A DNA stretch of 64,000 nucleotides. Source: Zantedeschia hybrid cultivar (lineage: Eukaryota; Streptophyta; Magnoliopsida; Alismatales; Araceae). The number at the start of each line of letters is the position of its first letter. Position 1 is the first letter of the stretch. Below are positions 31,386 to 43,664 of the stretch, in pieces. The notes below the pieces were generated by a model that made no database searches, was not told the origin of the DNA, and worked only from the letters and a program-made list of their open reading frames with translations. The stretch lies in assembly GCA_030544215.1 (NCBI GenBank), contig JARZZO010000004.1:20696501-20760500 (forward strand), in the 5' to 3' direction. A program made the translations under genes and the position numbers.

Positions 31386-34098
31386 TGTAACGACCCGCCA
31401 TCCTATAATCAGGAATCCAATTACTAAATGGAAGTCGGACCATGAACTGCGAGTTCACACCCGGATCTCACACAACGCATCTGGAGGAGTAAGCATTAAA
31501 CAAGGCTAAATATAACAATCATACGGACCACAAGGAAATTACGAGTGCGCAGGGAGGAAATTAACAATGTCTGTATACAATCCAACAATAATTACATGGT
31601 CCAACAAATTAAATAAGTACAGGCAGAAGCAAGGTACAACAACATCGGGGCATACCCCGGAACTGAGATAGCTGCTGGTCCGCACACCAAAGAGACACCA
31701 CACGCCGCCACATGCCACGAGGTCCACACCTAAAACCGCAGGGAGTGAGCCACACCAGAATTGGGCTCAGTAGGGATCATCCGATCCCCGCCTCCCACTC
31801 ACACACCCACAAGTGTAATAATACAGAAAGATGGCAATTAAATAAAGCAGTAAACACAGCTCCCAAAACCTAATATGAAACGTATGCAAAGGCAATGCAA
31901 CAAACACAGTTCTAAGTAATCTGAATAACCCAACACAATGCCACAACTCATAACCAAAGGCCCAACTAAGCGACCAAACCACACTGTCGACCGTAGACAA
32001 ACGTCGCCTCACAACACCACGAACACTCACGCCTGACCACCCCTACAATGTTCCGGGCACCGTAGGGTGAGGCAGTGAGTCAAGCTAGGACTAACTGGGA
32101 CCAGTGAACCACCACTGCCCAGCTACGTGTGCACACAAGCAGTCTAGACTATTGTCCTACCGACCGGACTTCCTCCACGCCAGGCCTCGGCGCTTCAGGA
32201 GGGCCCTGGGGACCGCCGAAACCCCCGTCAAGCCGAAGCTATAAGGACTACCCACAACCCTAACCTCCCGGGCTGCGTCAGGCCAAAGGGCGAAGGGTAT
32301 TACTCGCAACCTTGATATCACAGGTCACATCAGGCCCAGTGGCTAAAGGGGTAAAACAACTCCAACAGTACCACAACCAGCTCTACTGCAAGAAACGCGC
32401 CAGAAGCTGCCACGACAAACAGGAAAATCCCAACCCGCAAAGACCAAGCAGCAACCCCTCGGATAGCGCACTGGCTATTCCGGCCCGACGGGCTCAAGGT
32501 GGCTCTGTCTCCCTCAGCCAAAGGTGAAAACACAACATGTACCCCTTCTCCACCGGCACGGCAACAATGCCTCCCAAACACCAAGGCCCTCCCACTTCGG
32601 CACAAGGTGACAAACGTAAACCACAGCTGTTTTAATTCCATAACCGCATAAGCACACACACACATGATGTAATTCCATTCACACAGAAATCCTCAGCCTC
32701 GATGTACAACTTAAAGCATGCATTTGTTGAACTATCTAACAATGAAACATATGTTAATAATAAGAATTAATGAAGTTCTGCCTTGAATCGTGTCGCCCGT
32801 GGCCGACGCCATTCAAGCCCCCTAAACTAGTTCATTTAAACCCGACCTCAGAATCTGACCTGAAAGGTGTCGTCCTGGGAAGCCGCCTTTTAGAAAGGCG
32901 TCGCTGTCCTCAGACGCCATTCACAACGGAACCCGAAACTTGCAGAAAACTCAATCGGGGTGATTTCTGCCTAAATGGCATCGTGTTGGCCCGTCGCCAT
33001 TCTAAATGGCATCGTCCAAGCAAGACGTCATTTAGCGCCAGAACCCCAGACTGACAGAACCTCAAATGGGACGATTTCTGCTTAAATGGCATCGTGCTGG
33101 ACCGTCGCCATTCTAAATGGCGTCGTCCAGGCACGACGTCATTTAACGCCAGAAACCTGGTTCCGCAGCTCTACCCGAGGGTTCCCCTTTTCACCCCCAA
33201 ATGCCCCAAAATGCACCGAAACAGAAGAGGAAGAGGGGAAATCAAACTACCATGCGAGAACTCATAAATCCACATTCATAAATACAACCATATCACTAAG
33301 AAACCCCTTCTTAACATGCTCATTCTACCCCCAAACGCATCATGCTTCACATGGAAACTACGGGTGAAATGATTACAATCCATGTAAGGTTCGTCCCCCT
33401 ACCGATTCTTGAACTCCTCCTAACTCCACCGCCCAACCGTCGCAGACTGCCGTCGGTACTCCGAGGACGCCTCCACTCCGCCGGGACGTCGGCCGCCGCC
33501 CGGAGAATGGAACGCCGCGAAGAAAGTGGTGGTGGTAGTGGTGAGAGGTAGAGAGGTAGTGGAGTGGTGGAAGAGAAAGAAGGGGAAAGGAAAGGGGAAG
33601 AGAAGGGTCGGAGGGGCGGAGAGGGCGAGGAGAGAGAGTGAGATGGTAAGAATGAGGGAAAGAAGGGAAGGCTCGCGGGGTCAAACTAAAACTGGCTAAA
33701 ATGCGTTGTCCGAGACAGACGCCAATCAGATGACAGGACGGGCCGTACTGACAGCGCTCTGAAATGCGTCGCTCACCACCGACGCCGTTCAGACGACAAG
33801 ACCGGCACCGTACACTGACATCGTAGGGTCGCAGTCTGAATGGCGTCGCCCATCACGGACGCCGTTCAGACGACAAGACAGGGGCCGTACTCCCGCGGCC
33901 CGAAACCCGCCCACGTGACGCCCACGTGGCACAACAGCAACAACCCTAAATGGCGTCCACCCAGCAAGATGCCGTTTGAGAGGCGTCGTGCAGGACAGAC
34001 ATCATTCAGAAGAAATTCTCAAGACCCCTCACAGTCCAAACCGGGGGATCCGACCCGAAACCGACCCGAATACTGAACCCAAAACCTCAGTCCTTACA
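31386..34098 (-). repeat. 5' LTR of the gag-only element
   Basis: 2713 bp, plus-strand ends TGTAACGACCC and AGTCCTTACA. It aligns along its length with the 3' LTR once the nested solo LTR is removed. By eye there are scattered transitions, mostly C/T and G/A in CG context, so the insertion is older than the Athila element. Confidence 0.92.
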
Positions 34099-34484
34099 AG
34101 CTGCACAACCGGCCCAAGGTGAGGATGACCCTACCAAATCCTCCTCTGTTCCTTCCCCTTCGTACGCTCATTGTTGCTGCGATCAGAGGGAGCTCCTGGA
34201 CACCCTGGAGAGTGTCGAGCCCCCGACGCGGTCCACACGGCTGTAGTGGGGGGTATCCCCAATGCGCGTCCTCATGGCGAAGTAGGTGGTGGAGAATTTG
34301 GCGGCGTTGGGCTAGGAGGAGTGCCTCGTTGGGATCATCCACACCTTGGCACTGGTGATCAATGCGGCAGAGCACTGCGGGGGGGAGTCACCTGTCCTCT
34401 CACAGCCATCAAGTCTGTCTTCTTCTTCATCTCCGGCATGATGCTGGGGGAGAAAGCGACAGCGGCGGAGCTGATGGATATAAG

Positions 34485-36047
34485 TGTCCTCTATATCAAT
34501 CATGAGGCACCTATCACGATCTGGTTCGCTAATTAATGACATTTAAATCATTATGTTGATTGGTGTATTTATTATTGTGCATAATGAAGTCCATGAATAT
34601 GTGCAATAATCATCAGATTATGATGAGATCATAATGATGAGACTGATGACTTATAAACACATATTCTTAATTGTTCTTAGTCGTAAGATATTTGAGAAGG
34701 ACATCAAACATCCGGTAAGACTAGTACAGTTATTCCAACTCATATGATGAGGGTAACTAATCTTGTTAGTCACTTGTGTGGAGACACAATAGTGAACTTA
34801 TAAGTGTTCATTAAGGAATGAGTTCACTGAATTGATCCGATATTAATCGTCGAATGGTAATTTACCTGACTGTCAACCGGCTTGATTCATCATCACAGTG
34901 GCGTGGTTGGTCCTTGGACTTGAGACACCAAAGACACCTTGCCGATGGACTTCTGGGCTTTGACCTTTGCTTACGAATCCTTATCCACGGGATTTCTAAT
35001 AGTCAAGGATCGGGTCCAGCGGAAGACTTTCGAAGGTGATTGTGTGTTCAATAAAGGATCGTTCGCTCTCAGGTAACTGGAGAAAGAATGTTTTAGAATA
35101 GATCCGCAAGAGTCTCTAGCTAGAGCAGACATAATATTAGAAAAGGTGTTTTCAGATATTGTACAGTGGAGTCTGATTCAAGTGAGTTGACCATCTAGGG
35201 TTTGACAGTTGACCATACCTTAGGTTAACTCGAGAGTATTGTACGAACGAAGGATTATAGCCACACGGTAACTATGGACGGATAGGTTCCATGAGTGGAT
35301 TGCTGAATTCCATTACCTTCCGAGATCATGCGGCGTTGTTTGGCACCCAACATGATCAGAAGTCCGACCGAATTTATATGAGATGTTAATTCGATTAAGT
35401 AATTAATTAAATATTTGATATTAATTAATTACAATAAGTCAATAACTAGTTATTAGACATAACGGGCTGAAAATCGGACTGGTTAATGGGCCTAAAGGGT
35501 CACATGCAAACTGATTCTCAATCGGTGGTACTAAAGTGGGAATTATATTAACTCGGGGACTTTTGTGAAAAGTCGCACTGACTTAATATATATACGCGCT
35601 GTTGAGAAACCCTGGGCCAAGCTCCAGGAGTTCTCAAGGCTAGCCGTTCCTCCCTCTTTCTCCTCCTCCTCTGGGCGCCCCTCTCGTTGTGCCGGGTGCA
35701 GTTTCGTCTCCGCCGCGTGCGATTCCCGAAAGTCGGGAATTCCCGTCCGCAAGTTTTTCGGACGACATTACGGCGATAGATCTTCAGCGAGCGAGTTGAT
35801 TTGGACGAGGGATCGAGGACGAACCACCGTGGAGGATTGCGTGGATACCGTTGGAGGCTGAACGCTTGTGCGGCTAGCGACATCGCCTCGAAGGAACCGA
35901 AACGGTCGCGGATTTGATTCCGCGCAAGATGAGATCGCAACTGTTTTTCAATTTCTGATTTTCTTTCCAAATCGGATCAGGGTGTATCGGGCGGAGATTA
36001 TTTTTTTTCTTCCGCTGCGTTCGTCGCCCCCCGCCCGGATCACAACA
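34485..36047 (+). repeat. 5' LTR of copia element 1
   Basis: From 34580 onward it aligns with 43770-45213 of copia element 2 (CATAATGAAGTCC, AGAAGGACATC, GGATTTGACAG-like blocks, AGTCGCAC/CCGCGTGG region). It ends in ACA before the primer-binding site. The first ~90 bp are too diverged for a firm start. Confidence 0.8.
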
Positions 36048-36048
36048 G

Positions 36049-36061
36049 TTGTATCAGAGCC
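36049..36061 (+). other. Primer-binding site of copia element 1
   Basis: TTGTATCAGAGCC, one base from the initiator tRNA-Met site TGGTATCAGAGCC, one base after the LTR end. Confidence 0.85.
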
Positions 36062-38558
36062 AGGTTCCGCTCTGATCCGTTTCGGGACGACGAAATTAAT
36101 ATTCTAAGAATTAATTCCATGCATTATTTATTTTCCTCTCATGGATTTTGTTCATGGGGTGAACGTGCTAAGATCTAGAATTTTATTTTGTGGAGAAAAA
36201 TCTATTTTTGGGGATTTTCATAAGGTTCTTTATGGTGATGAAGAACCGGATTTATGGGCTTGGATGGGGCTTCCATAGTGATGGACAGCCTCAAAATAGT
36301 ACGCTGGTATGACCCGCTATTCCCGCGTCTCCAAGATCTCTGTTTTGCCCGACGGCCGGCAACGGCGCCTCCTATTTTTTTTCTTTTTCCAAATGTTGGA
36401 GGTGGAAGAAGTTGAGGCCACGGTTTGTAAAACCATTTTTGACCGCCATTTTTGGCACAACCAGCGGCACCCCTGTCGCCAGCCGGCCACCGCCGGCATC
36501 GAAGAAGAAGGGGGTGAACACCCCCCTCCCCAGCCACCTCCGGCCACCCTTGCTGCTAGCACCAGTGGCAGCGCCGCCCCTAACCGTAGCTCAAAACCTA
36601 CAACAAGAAAGAAAGGGGGTGGAAACCCTAGCTGGCCAAGCCCGGCACTGGGCCATGGACCGGTTGGTCCTGCGCCGGCTCGAACAGCTCTGGGCTGAGC
36701 TTGGCCCAGGTGCGCCCTGGTCTAGGGCTGGCTGAGCCCAGGCCCGAGCCAATGGCTTGCCTGGCTCGAGCCATGCCTGAGCCCAGGGTCAAGCCCGATG
36801 GGCCAAACCCCATTTAAAACCCCTAGCCCATTAACCCCTTAACCCCTATGAACCCTTTTAATAAATTTAAAACCCCACCCATTTATCATGAAAAACATGA
36901 TTAATTTTTTTTTAAATTATGTTTTAAATTTAAGTTTGTTATTTTCAGTTAAATTGGTTATTTAAGATATGATCTTAACAAAAGAGGATTTTTATTTAAG
37001 ATCATAGTAATAAATTAACAAATGTTGTTAATTACTTTTAAATTTTGAATTAAAGGGGTTATAATTAAGATATGATCTTAATTGTAAATTGCTTTTAATT
37101 AACTTGCTAGAGGGGTTCATTTAAGATGTAATCTTAAATTTGAATTAACAAGTGTTGTTAATTTATTTAAATTGTGAATTTAAAATAAAATAACAAGTGT
37201 TGTTAATTAATTTTTAAGTTGTGACTTAAATATTAATTATCAAATGTTGTTAATTAATTTTAATTAAGTGATTCAACAGAAGTGTTTAGATATTTAATTT
37301 CCTAACAATAGTTGTTTTGAAATTATTATTAATTAAGAGACACTTAATAAAAAGTTGTTAAGTGATTAATTAACTTTGTATAATTGTTATAATAAGTAAT
37401 TATTTCTTGAGAATAAACCTTAATAAAAGTTATTAATTATTAATTAAGTCTTAATAATGGTTATTAAGATAATTAATTTTCTTAATGATGTCTTAATTAT
37501 TTTTTTTAAAAAAAGATCTAATCTACTTAACATAATGTTTTAATAAAAGTTATTAAGAGATTAAATTGAGTCTAATTGTTAGACTAATTTTAATTAGAAA
37601 TGTTCTAATTAATATTTCATAATAATTGTTATTTTGAGAAATATTATTAAATAAAGCGATTCTTAACAAAGAGTTGTTAAGTGAATAATATTGGAGTTAT
37701 AAATTCTTTAATAAGAGTTATTAAGAAATTTTTAATTCAATATAAATGTTAGATAATTTTACATTAATATTTGTTGTTAATGTGATTTAAAATTAATCTA
37801 AGTATTAGATTAATTAATTTATAAATGTTCTAAACACTGTATGGAATATATTAGAATTTTAATTTTAGTCTTGTGTGCACATGATGATGTGTTTGATACT
37901 TTAAATTAGATTTAAATACATGATTAGAAAATGAGATTTTCGAAAATCCAAATTATCCAATTTTGATTGATACCCAAGTTTTGAGAAAACCAAAACTATT
38001 ATTTTTCAAAATTTTAACCTTCATGTGATGTGTTTTATCATGTGTGGATGGTTAAAATTTGTGGTGGTCATGGACTTGCACTTTACTTATTTCATATCAT
38101 GTGATGGTATGTGGTTTATGTGGATCATTTTAGAATTTGAGTGGGTTAATTAATTGTTAATTAATGAGGCCTGCGTGCCTCCCTCTTTTTCTCTCATTCC
38201 GATGTAATTATATCTCCCTCTATTATTATACTCGGCCATAAGGCTTTCTCTTACAATTAATATGTGTTTGAAATATTGTTTCAAATTTCAATATTATATG
38301 TAATTGATCATGTTGACTGAGGAGAGGCAAGGATGATCCACAAATGCAACTAAGAAGACGACAGGAGATGAGATCACCAGTGGCTGTGTGTTTGCATGTT
38401 TTAATTATATAATTCTTATATAGTTGTGGTGATTAATTGTATGGCTCCAGTTAATCACCGTGTTGTCCATGACCACATAATGAACATGTATGGTTGATAT
38501 ATGCTATTAGTTTTTTATTTTGAATCAATTAGATGTCTTTTGATTAGGGTAGAGGAAC
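36062..38558 (+). other. Leader of copia element 1
   Basis: Non-coding. 36440-36830 is GC-rich with GCCGGC and GGGCCC-type motifs; 36835-37900 is extremely AT-rich, made of imperfect TTAATTA, GTTGTTAA and TTAAGT repeats; 37900-38558 is mixed and includes TTGCACTTTACTTATTTC and other blocks shared with 58600-59000. Confidence 0.7.
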
Positions 38559-38783
38559 CATGTAGCCTTGTCGTGCTATCCACAAGGGTTGCATGCAAAT
38601 CTATGCCCGTCTCGTAACGATAGTAATGCTTAGACTAGAATTAATGGTTTGTTGTGCTATCCACAAGGCCATTAAATCTCTGAAAACCGAAGCCATGATC
38701 AAATGTTGCAAAGAGTTGCAAGTTCCATGAGATGGGTGCTCTTTGATTGTATTACAGTTTGTTGTGCTATCCACAAGGCTGTA
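38559..38783 (+). repeat. Three stem-loops with a conserved loop in the copia 1 leader
   Basis: Hairpins at 38559-38595 (CATGTAGCC/GGTTGCATG, imperfect), 38641-38675 (TTAATGG/CCATTAA, perfect) and 38753-38783 (TACAG/CTGTA). Each encloses TTGTTGTGCTATCCACAAGG or a one-base variant, in which TTTGT can pair with ACAAG to lengthen the stem, leaving a TGTGCTATCC loop. Confidence 0.8.
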
Positions 38784-38960
38784 CTACAAGTCATTGAGAT
38801 TCTGATCTCTATTAGAAGACCATCGGAGTCTTCCGTTTCTGTATATCTTGAGGGTTATACAGTTCGTCGAAAAATAGTAGGAAATAATTCAAGATAAAAG
38901 ACCATAACTGAATTACAAGAACTGTCTGCTTAAATTATTTTATTTCCTCTATTAACTGAA

Positions 38961-40030
38961 ATGTCGTCTATTAATCCGAGACTTGACATACTGGATGCCA
39001 ATACTTCTCAAACTCATATTGACAAAAGGACGCTAATGAATGTCTTTAAGGCCATATAATAGCCACTATCCTAGTCAGATCTTTTACTTAGATGAAACCA
39101 AACAGAAGAGATATTCATGGTATGTCTTTGAGAAAGGTTAGAGGTAAGATCTTAAACGATTGAACCCACACCTGAGAAGGATAAAGATAAGTCAGCTGAA
39201 ACAGAAAAGGAGCAATTCTCCTACTGCAACTAATAAGGATATTGGATAGGGCAAAAAAATATGAAACTTGTAAGAAGTTTCAAATATTATTATTATTGAC
39301 TTTTACGTGTCTATTAAAGAATTATTATCTCCAATATGAGATATTGGAAATGATTCTCAAATCTGCAATAATATGTAGACTTAGACAAGTAAAAGGAAAT
39401 CGAGTAAATGAAAGTGTTGAGTTAGACTCAACAATAGTTTTATAGATGTATAGATTACTATCAGACAGTAAATCTTTATATATCTTTAAAAGACTAATAT
39501 GAAACTAAATAATTGTTATTAAGTTCCATTAATAATCAAGAATTATAAAAGTGAATAAAATTGATTAAGAAGGAACAAGCGTTGTTCCATATGGTTTTAG
39601 AAATAAAAATGAGAGATTTTAAAACCAGTCAATACACTATGGATTCTTGATGTGATATATCATGTGATGAATGCTCACAAATCTCCTATAGAAATAAACT
39701 TAGTAAATCATGATTATCTATAGCATTGTACACTAGGTTGTGCGATAAGTAGAAATTATTGGAGCTTATACATATTGATATAAATAGCCCAATATCTTCT
39801 TAAGGCCAAAGATAATCACTTCAATTGACTTACCTTAATAGTTTTTTCTTGGAAAGATTCGGCTTTGTGTACTTGCTGAAGTATTAATCGAATACATCTA
39901 AGAGATTAAGGTATATAAGATCAAGATGAAGTGACTAATTCAAAGAGTATCAAAAATTCTTTGATCTGATCAAAGAAATTAATACTTGAACACAGGATTC
40001 ACGCAAGTCATTAAAATGATAATTGTATCC
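38961..40030 (+). pseudogene. Decayed gag and protease of copia element 1
   Basis: ATG at 38961 opens MSSINPRLDILDAN, aligning with the gag start at 59905. After about 30 codons the frame is full of stops. Near 39637 a WILDVIYHVMNAH segment resembles the decayed protease start seen at 13030 and ends in many stops. No function expected. Confidence 0.65.
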
Positions 40031-41798
40031 TATAAGGACTGAGGTTTAGGATTCGGTTATCGAGTCGGTTTCGGTGTCGGACCCCTTGGTTTGTGCCCTG
40101 GTGGGGCTGGGACATGGGCTCTCTTGCTCGACGCGGTTCAAACGGCATCGGGTTAGGGGGACGCTTTTTAGAATGTGCCACGTGGGTCGGTTTTGGGCCA
40201 TGAGAGTACGGTCTCGATCTTATCGTATGAATGGCGTCTTGCATGGTCGACGCCATTCAGAGATTTGTCAGTGTACGACCCTGTCGTGTCGTCTGATTGA
40301 CGTCGGTCTAGGACGACGCGATTTGGCGTAGTTTTGGTTGACGCTCCGAAGTCCTCCTTCCTTTCCCTCATTCTCTCCATTCCTCTCTCTCTCCTCCCCC
40401 TCCCCTCCAAACCTTCGATGTCCCCTTCCCCTTCTCCTTCCTTTCCTCTCCCCATTCCTCCTCTCCCTCCACTCCATCAACCTCTTAACTTCCACCACTA
40501 TCATCACCATCTCCTCCGCGGCGTATTTCTCTCCGGACGGCGGCCGATGTCCCGGTGGAGTAACGGCATCTACGGCGGTACCGGCGGTGGCTCATGGCAT
40601 GACGGTTCGGTGGCTAGGAGCAAGGAGGAGTTCAAGTAACCGGTAGGGTGACGATCCTCGTGGTGTTTTGTTTAAAACTGTGATTTTCCTGCTTTAAAAG
40701 CATGCAATATGTGTGGATGTTTCTAGGGTAGGAAGTATGTTCTAAAGAGTTCTTTATGAAAATGATTAGGCTTCTCCCCTACTTTCTCTATTTTTGACGT
40801 TTTTGTGCGATTTGGGAGAGAAATCCCACTTTGTGACTCGGGGGAGACAAGAGGGGGAACCTGTTTGTGAGTGCTAAATGACGTCTGGCGACAGCGATGC
40901 CATTTTAAATGGCGGCTGCCACCTGAGACGTGATTTAGCTTAGCTTGTTCCGAAGCCAGATCAGTGGGATTCTATCTCTGTCTTGAATAGCGTCTGGTGA
41001 TAGCGATGCCATTTTAAATGGCGACTGCCATTTGAGACGTGATTTAGCCCAGCTTGTTCCGAGGCCAGATCAGGGGGATTATGTCTCTATCTTAAATAGC
41101 GTCTGGCAACAGCGACGCCATTTTAAATGGTATCTGCCAAGGGCGACGTAATTTAGGCCATCTCCCGAGGCTAGTTTCCGTGTGAACCAGTTTAGGAGTC
41201 TTGAATGACGTCGGCCACGGGCAACTCAATTCAAGACAGAACCTCACTAATTCATGCAATTAACATGTGTTTACATTGTTAGATAGTTTGGTTAAATGCA
41301 TGTTTGAAAACGTACTTCAAGGACGAGGATTTCTACGTGATCGGATCGCACTGTGTTGTGTTTTGTGCGATTGTGGACCTATAGTGACAATTGTTAGCAC
41401 TTAGGCACCATGTGTCGGTATGGGAGTGACACGGCGCCGGTGTGGGAGTGGTGGGGTGACGCCTAGAGAGAAGGTCACCTAGTGTACCCCGGACTATAGT
41501 TAGTACCGGTGTAGAAATGGTACATTCGAAGTGTCACTCATGTTGGGGGAAGCAGAACCACCTAGAGCTAGATAAGCCGGAGTAACCAGCGCGCTATCCG
41601 AGGGGTTACTGTATGGTCTCAGCGGGTCGGTGTTTTCCGCGTTCGGCTGCGTAGTTTGTGTGTTTTGCCGAGACGCTGGTTGTGGACTTCATGGTAGAAT
41701 GGTTTCAGAGTTATGCATGTTGAATTTACAAATGCATGTGTTTTATATCGGAATTTGAGAATCTTTGAGAGTTGTGTTTCCTGCTTTATTTATTTAAA
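40031..41798 (+). repeat. Partial Tekay/Del-type LTR, interrupted by a MULE
   Basis: Starts TATAAGGACTGAGG (TG mutated to TA), aligns with the solo LTRs at 15271 and 17807, including hairpin units (AAATGACGTC and GACGTGATTTAG types, 40870-41150) and the GGTCTCAGCGGGTCGG block. It stops in CTTTATTTATTTAAA, where the MULE begins; about 350 bp of LTR end is missing and should resume beyond the nest. Confidence 0.85.
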
Positions 41799-43664
41799 GG
41801 GATTTTTCCAATTAGGTCCCTACAATCTTTCCAAATTCCTTATATGTCCCTTCCTTCTTTGAATTTTTAATTATATCCCTATAATCCTCCGTTGTTCTAA
41901 GATATGGGCCTACCGTTCAGTTGTTAACGGAGGCATTGAGTAATGGTGAACGTAACTATGGTTAAGCTTAACCATAGCCTGAAAATGACCCATGTACCCT
42001 TTTAGTATGTACTCGGTCTGATCGAGGTGAGCTGAGACATGAGGAAAGATAGGACGTAGAGGAGCAGGAGGGAAGGAGGATACAGAGGCGATGGTTTCGT
42101 GTGGGAGTCGCAGCGAGGGATTCTTGATGGTGAGAGGAATTTTGTGCTCATGGTGAAGGTTTCGTGATGGTTAGAGGAATAGGAGGCAATTTTCTCCTCG
42201 CTGCATTCGTCCACACCACGTAGTACAGGTGGAGGAGGGCCAGGATGTGCAGGAAGATGGATCTGGCAATGGCGGAAGATAGATGTGGATCTGGCAGTGG
42301 CACTGGCGGTAGGTATTCGTATTCAACAGTGTTCTCTCTGCATGCGAACCCTTCCCTGATTCTCATGTCTCCTTTTTAGTGTTGATGGATGCAGACGATT
42401 CCTAAACTCAAGGCGTTGAAGGAGTCCTTTTGCAAGAGCATGTAGAGTTGGGCACACAGGGGAAGGTATGTTCCTTCTTTTTTTTTTTTTTTTTTGGTAT
42501 TTTGAGCTTAAATTCTTCAGAATGCTAACTCTTTTGGTCACACATGTGGAGACTCACGGATGGAGAATTAAATTCCATGCCTAAAATTATTAGTAGCAAT
42601 GTTGTACCTAATCATCATGATCTAGGGCCATCTTGAGATCTAGGGCCTTTTCCAAGATCATAAAATCAAGGGCCATCTTACTATTTATATAACAATGCAT
42701 TTTTTTCTACATTTGTATAGGAGCATAGAAATGGATGAAGGGGAGGATATAACCATAAACGTGACCTATGTTTATGGTGGATATTGGAAAAAGACAATGA
42801 CTGGAAGGGTGGTTTACATACATCCTAGAAGGAGAACTCTACCCGTCAACCCAGATTATTGCAGCTTGTTAACTATCGGGACTAATGTCACACTTATGTC
42901 TAAATGGGCAGTAGGCCATGCATTGGCTTACCACTTTGAGATATCAAGTTCAAGACCAATTGTGTATGAGGAGTTAGTGTCAGATGCACAACTAATAAGC
43001 CTTCTGACAGCATGTAAGGAGTCTAAAAAATTGACATTGTATATTAGTGTTGTGGAAACAGATGCATTTGCACTTAATATGCCACATCCTAGAGGAAATG
43101 ATCAGCAACAACCTAATCAATCAACCCATGCTGAGAGCAGTCAGCCTACTCAGTCATCACTTATTGATGAGTCCAGCCAAGTACAAAGTGATGTTTTAAA
43201 CATACAGTCTTCCTATACTGGTCAAAGGGTGAATGCTCAACCTAATGAAGTGAGAAGTGAGCAGGCCAGTCAGCAGGTTCCTAGGCAAGCTGATGTTCAA
43301 GTTAATGATGGAAGTGAGATTGAAGACTCTGACTTTGTTGAAGCTGAAGATGAATCAGGTAGTGATGTAGACGCTGACTGTGATGATTCAAATGAATTGT
43401 TCACTAAGGATAGCTACCACAGCTTGGCTTCTGATGATGATGATGAGAGCAGTGATTCCGAGGTTGAAGATATTGAAGGTTGTGTGCTTGACTATGATGA
43501 GGAGGATCCAGTAATAGTTATAGGTGCTCAATTTCTAGATGTTCATCATTACAGGGCTGCACTTAAACAGTATGCAATCAAACATGAGTTTGAGTACAAC
43601 TGGGTGAAGAATGACAAAGTCAGGGTTACAGTTGTATGTACAGAACACCAATGTAAGTAGAGAG
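41799..43664 (+). mobile_element. Mutator-like DNA transposon (MULE), left part
   Basis: Begins GGGATTTTTCCAATTAGG, typical of MULE terminal inverted repeats, then about 900 bp of non-coding leader (with a T-run near 42478-42495), then the start of a MuDR-type transposase gene. The right side is cut by the copia 2 LTR at 43665. The 9 bp before it, TTATTTAAA, should reappear after the missing right end if this is one intact insertion. Confidence 0.8.
42731..43660 (+). pseudogene. MuDR-type transposase, N-terminal part only
   Basis: Start at MDEGEDITINVTY, 36 bp downstream of an in-frame Met that lies in a likely intron (TTTGTATAG acceptor just before). Residues 1-120 form a PB1-like domain (GGYWKKTMTGRVVYI; YEELVSDAQLISLL) usual at the start of plant MULE transposases. 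Then comes a Gln/Ser-rich linker, a long acidic stretch (EDESGSDVDADCDDSNE) and the MuDR N-terminal domain start (FLDVHHYRAALKQYAIKHEF; VRVTVVC). The reading stops at a TAG where this family normally has Trp after Cys-Lys, five bases before the copia insertion. The DDE catalytic core and zinc finger are absent. Confidence 0.85.

Larger units (their letters stand above)
24721..34098 (-). mobile_element. Non-autonomous gag-only Tekay/Del-type element
   Basis: Minus-strand element with 5' LTR 34098-31386, initiator-Met-type primer-binding site, gag, polypurine tract and 3' LTR 29812-24721 (itself holding a solo LTR). Target-site duplication AGCTG (24716-24720 and 34099-34103). The internal domain is only about 1.57 kb and encodes gag but no protease, RT, RNase H or integrase. 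It lies in an exon of host gene 2 in antisense orientation. Confidence 0.92.
24408..34484 (+). pseudogene. Host gene 2, disrupted by LTR-retrotransposon insertions
   Basis: Exon 1 (start 24459, or 24408 with an in-frame TAA at 24456) ends at CAG|GTATAG (24572) and encodes MALYEEASF, an acidic Asp/Gly/His stretch and YSRFTLPKLHQ. Exon 2 starts after TTTCAG at 24691 (IIHMHGFYKL), is cut at 24720 by the Tekay element and resumes at 34104 (HNRPK), ending at GTGAGG (34119). AGCTG occurs on both sides of the element, so the exon reads correctly once the insert is ignored. A further exon probably starts after GATCAG near 34185 (RELLDTLESVE); later parts have stops. A last segment (AAELMDIS, about 34460-34484) is cut by the copia LTR. 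I do not recognise the family. Confidence 0.7.
34485..40030 (+). mobile_element. Ty1/copia element 1, right part missing
   Basis: Plus-strand element: LTR to 36047, primer-binding site, about 2.9 kb leader, then a badly decayed gag and a fragment of protease until 40030, where a Tekay-type LTR begins. The exact left end is uncertain (34485 is the best fit for a TGT start by comparison with the LTR at 43665). The remainder of pol and the 3' LTR should lie beyond 64000. Confidence 0.75.

Noticed and set aside
34119..34484. A complete second half of host gene 2
   Set aside because: Short protein-like stretches occur in different frames with several stops; I could not build a consistent exon model beyond RELLDTLESVE.
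38703..38897. A 64-codon frame over the stem-loop cluster in the copia 1 leader
   Set aside because: It is not conserved in copia 2, where the same hairpins are kept but the frame is broken.
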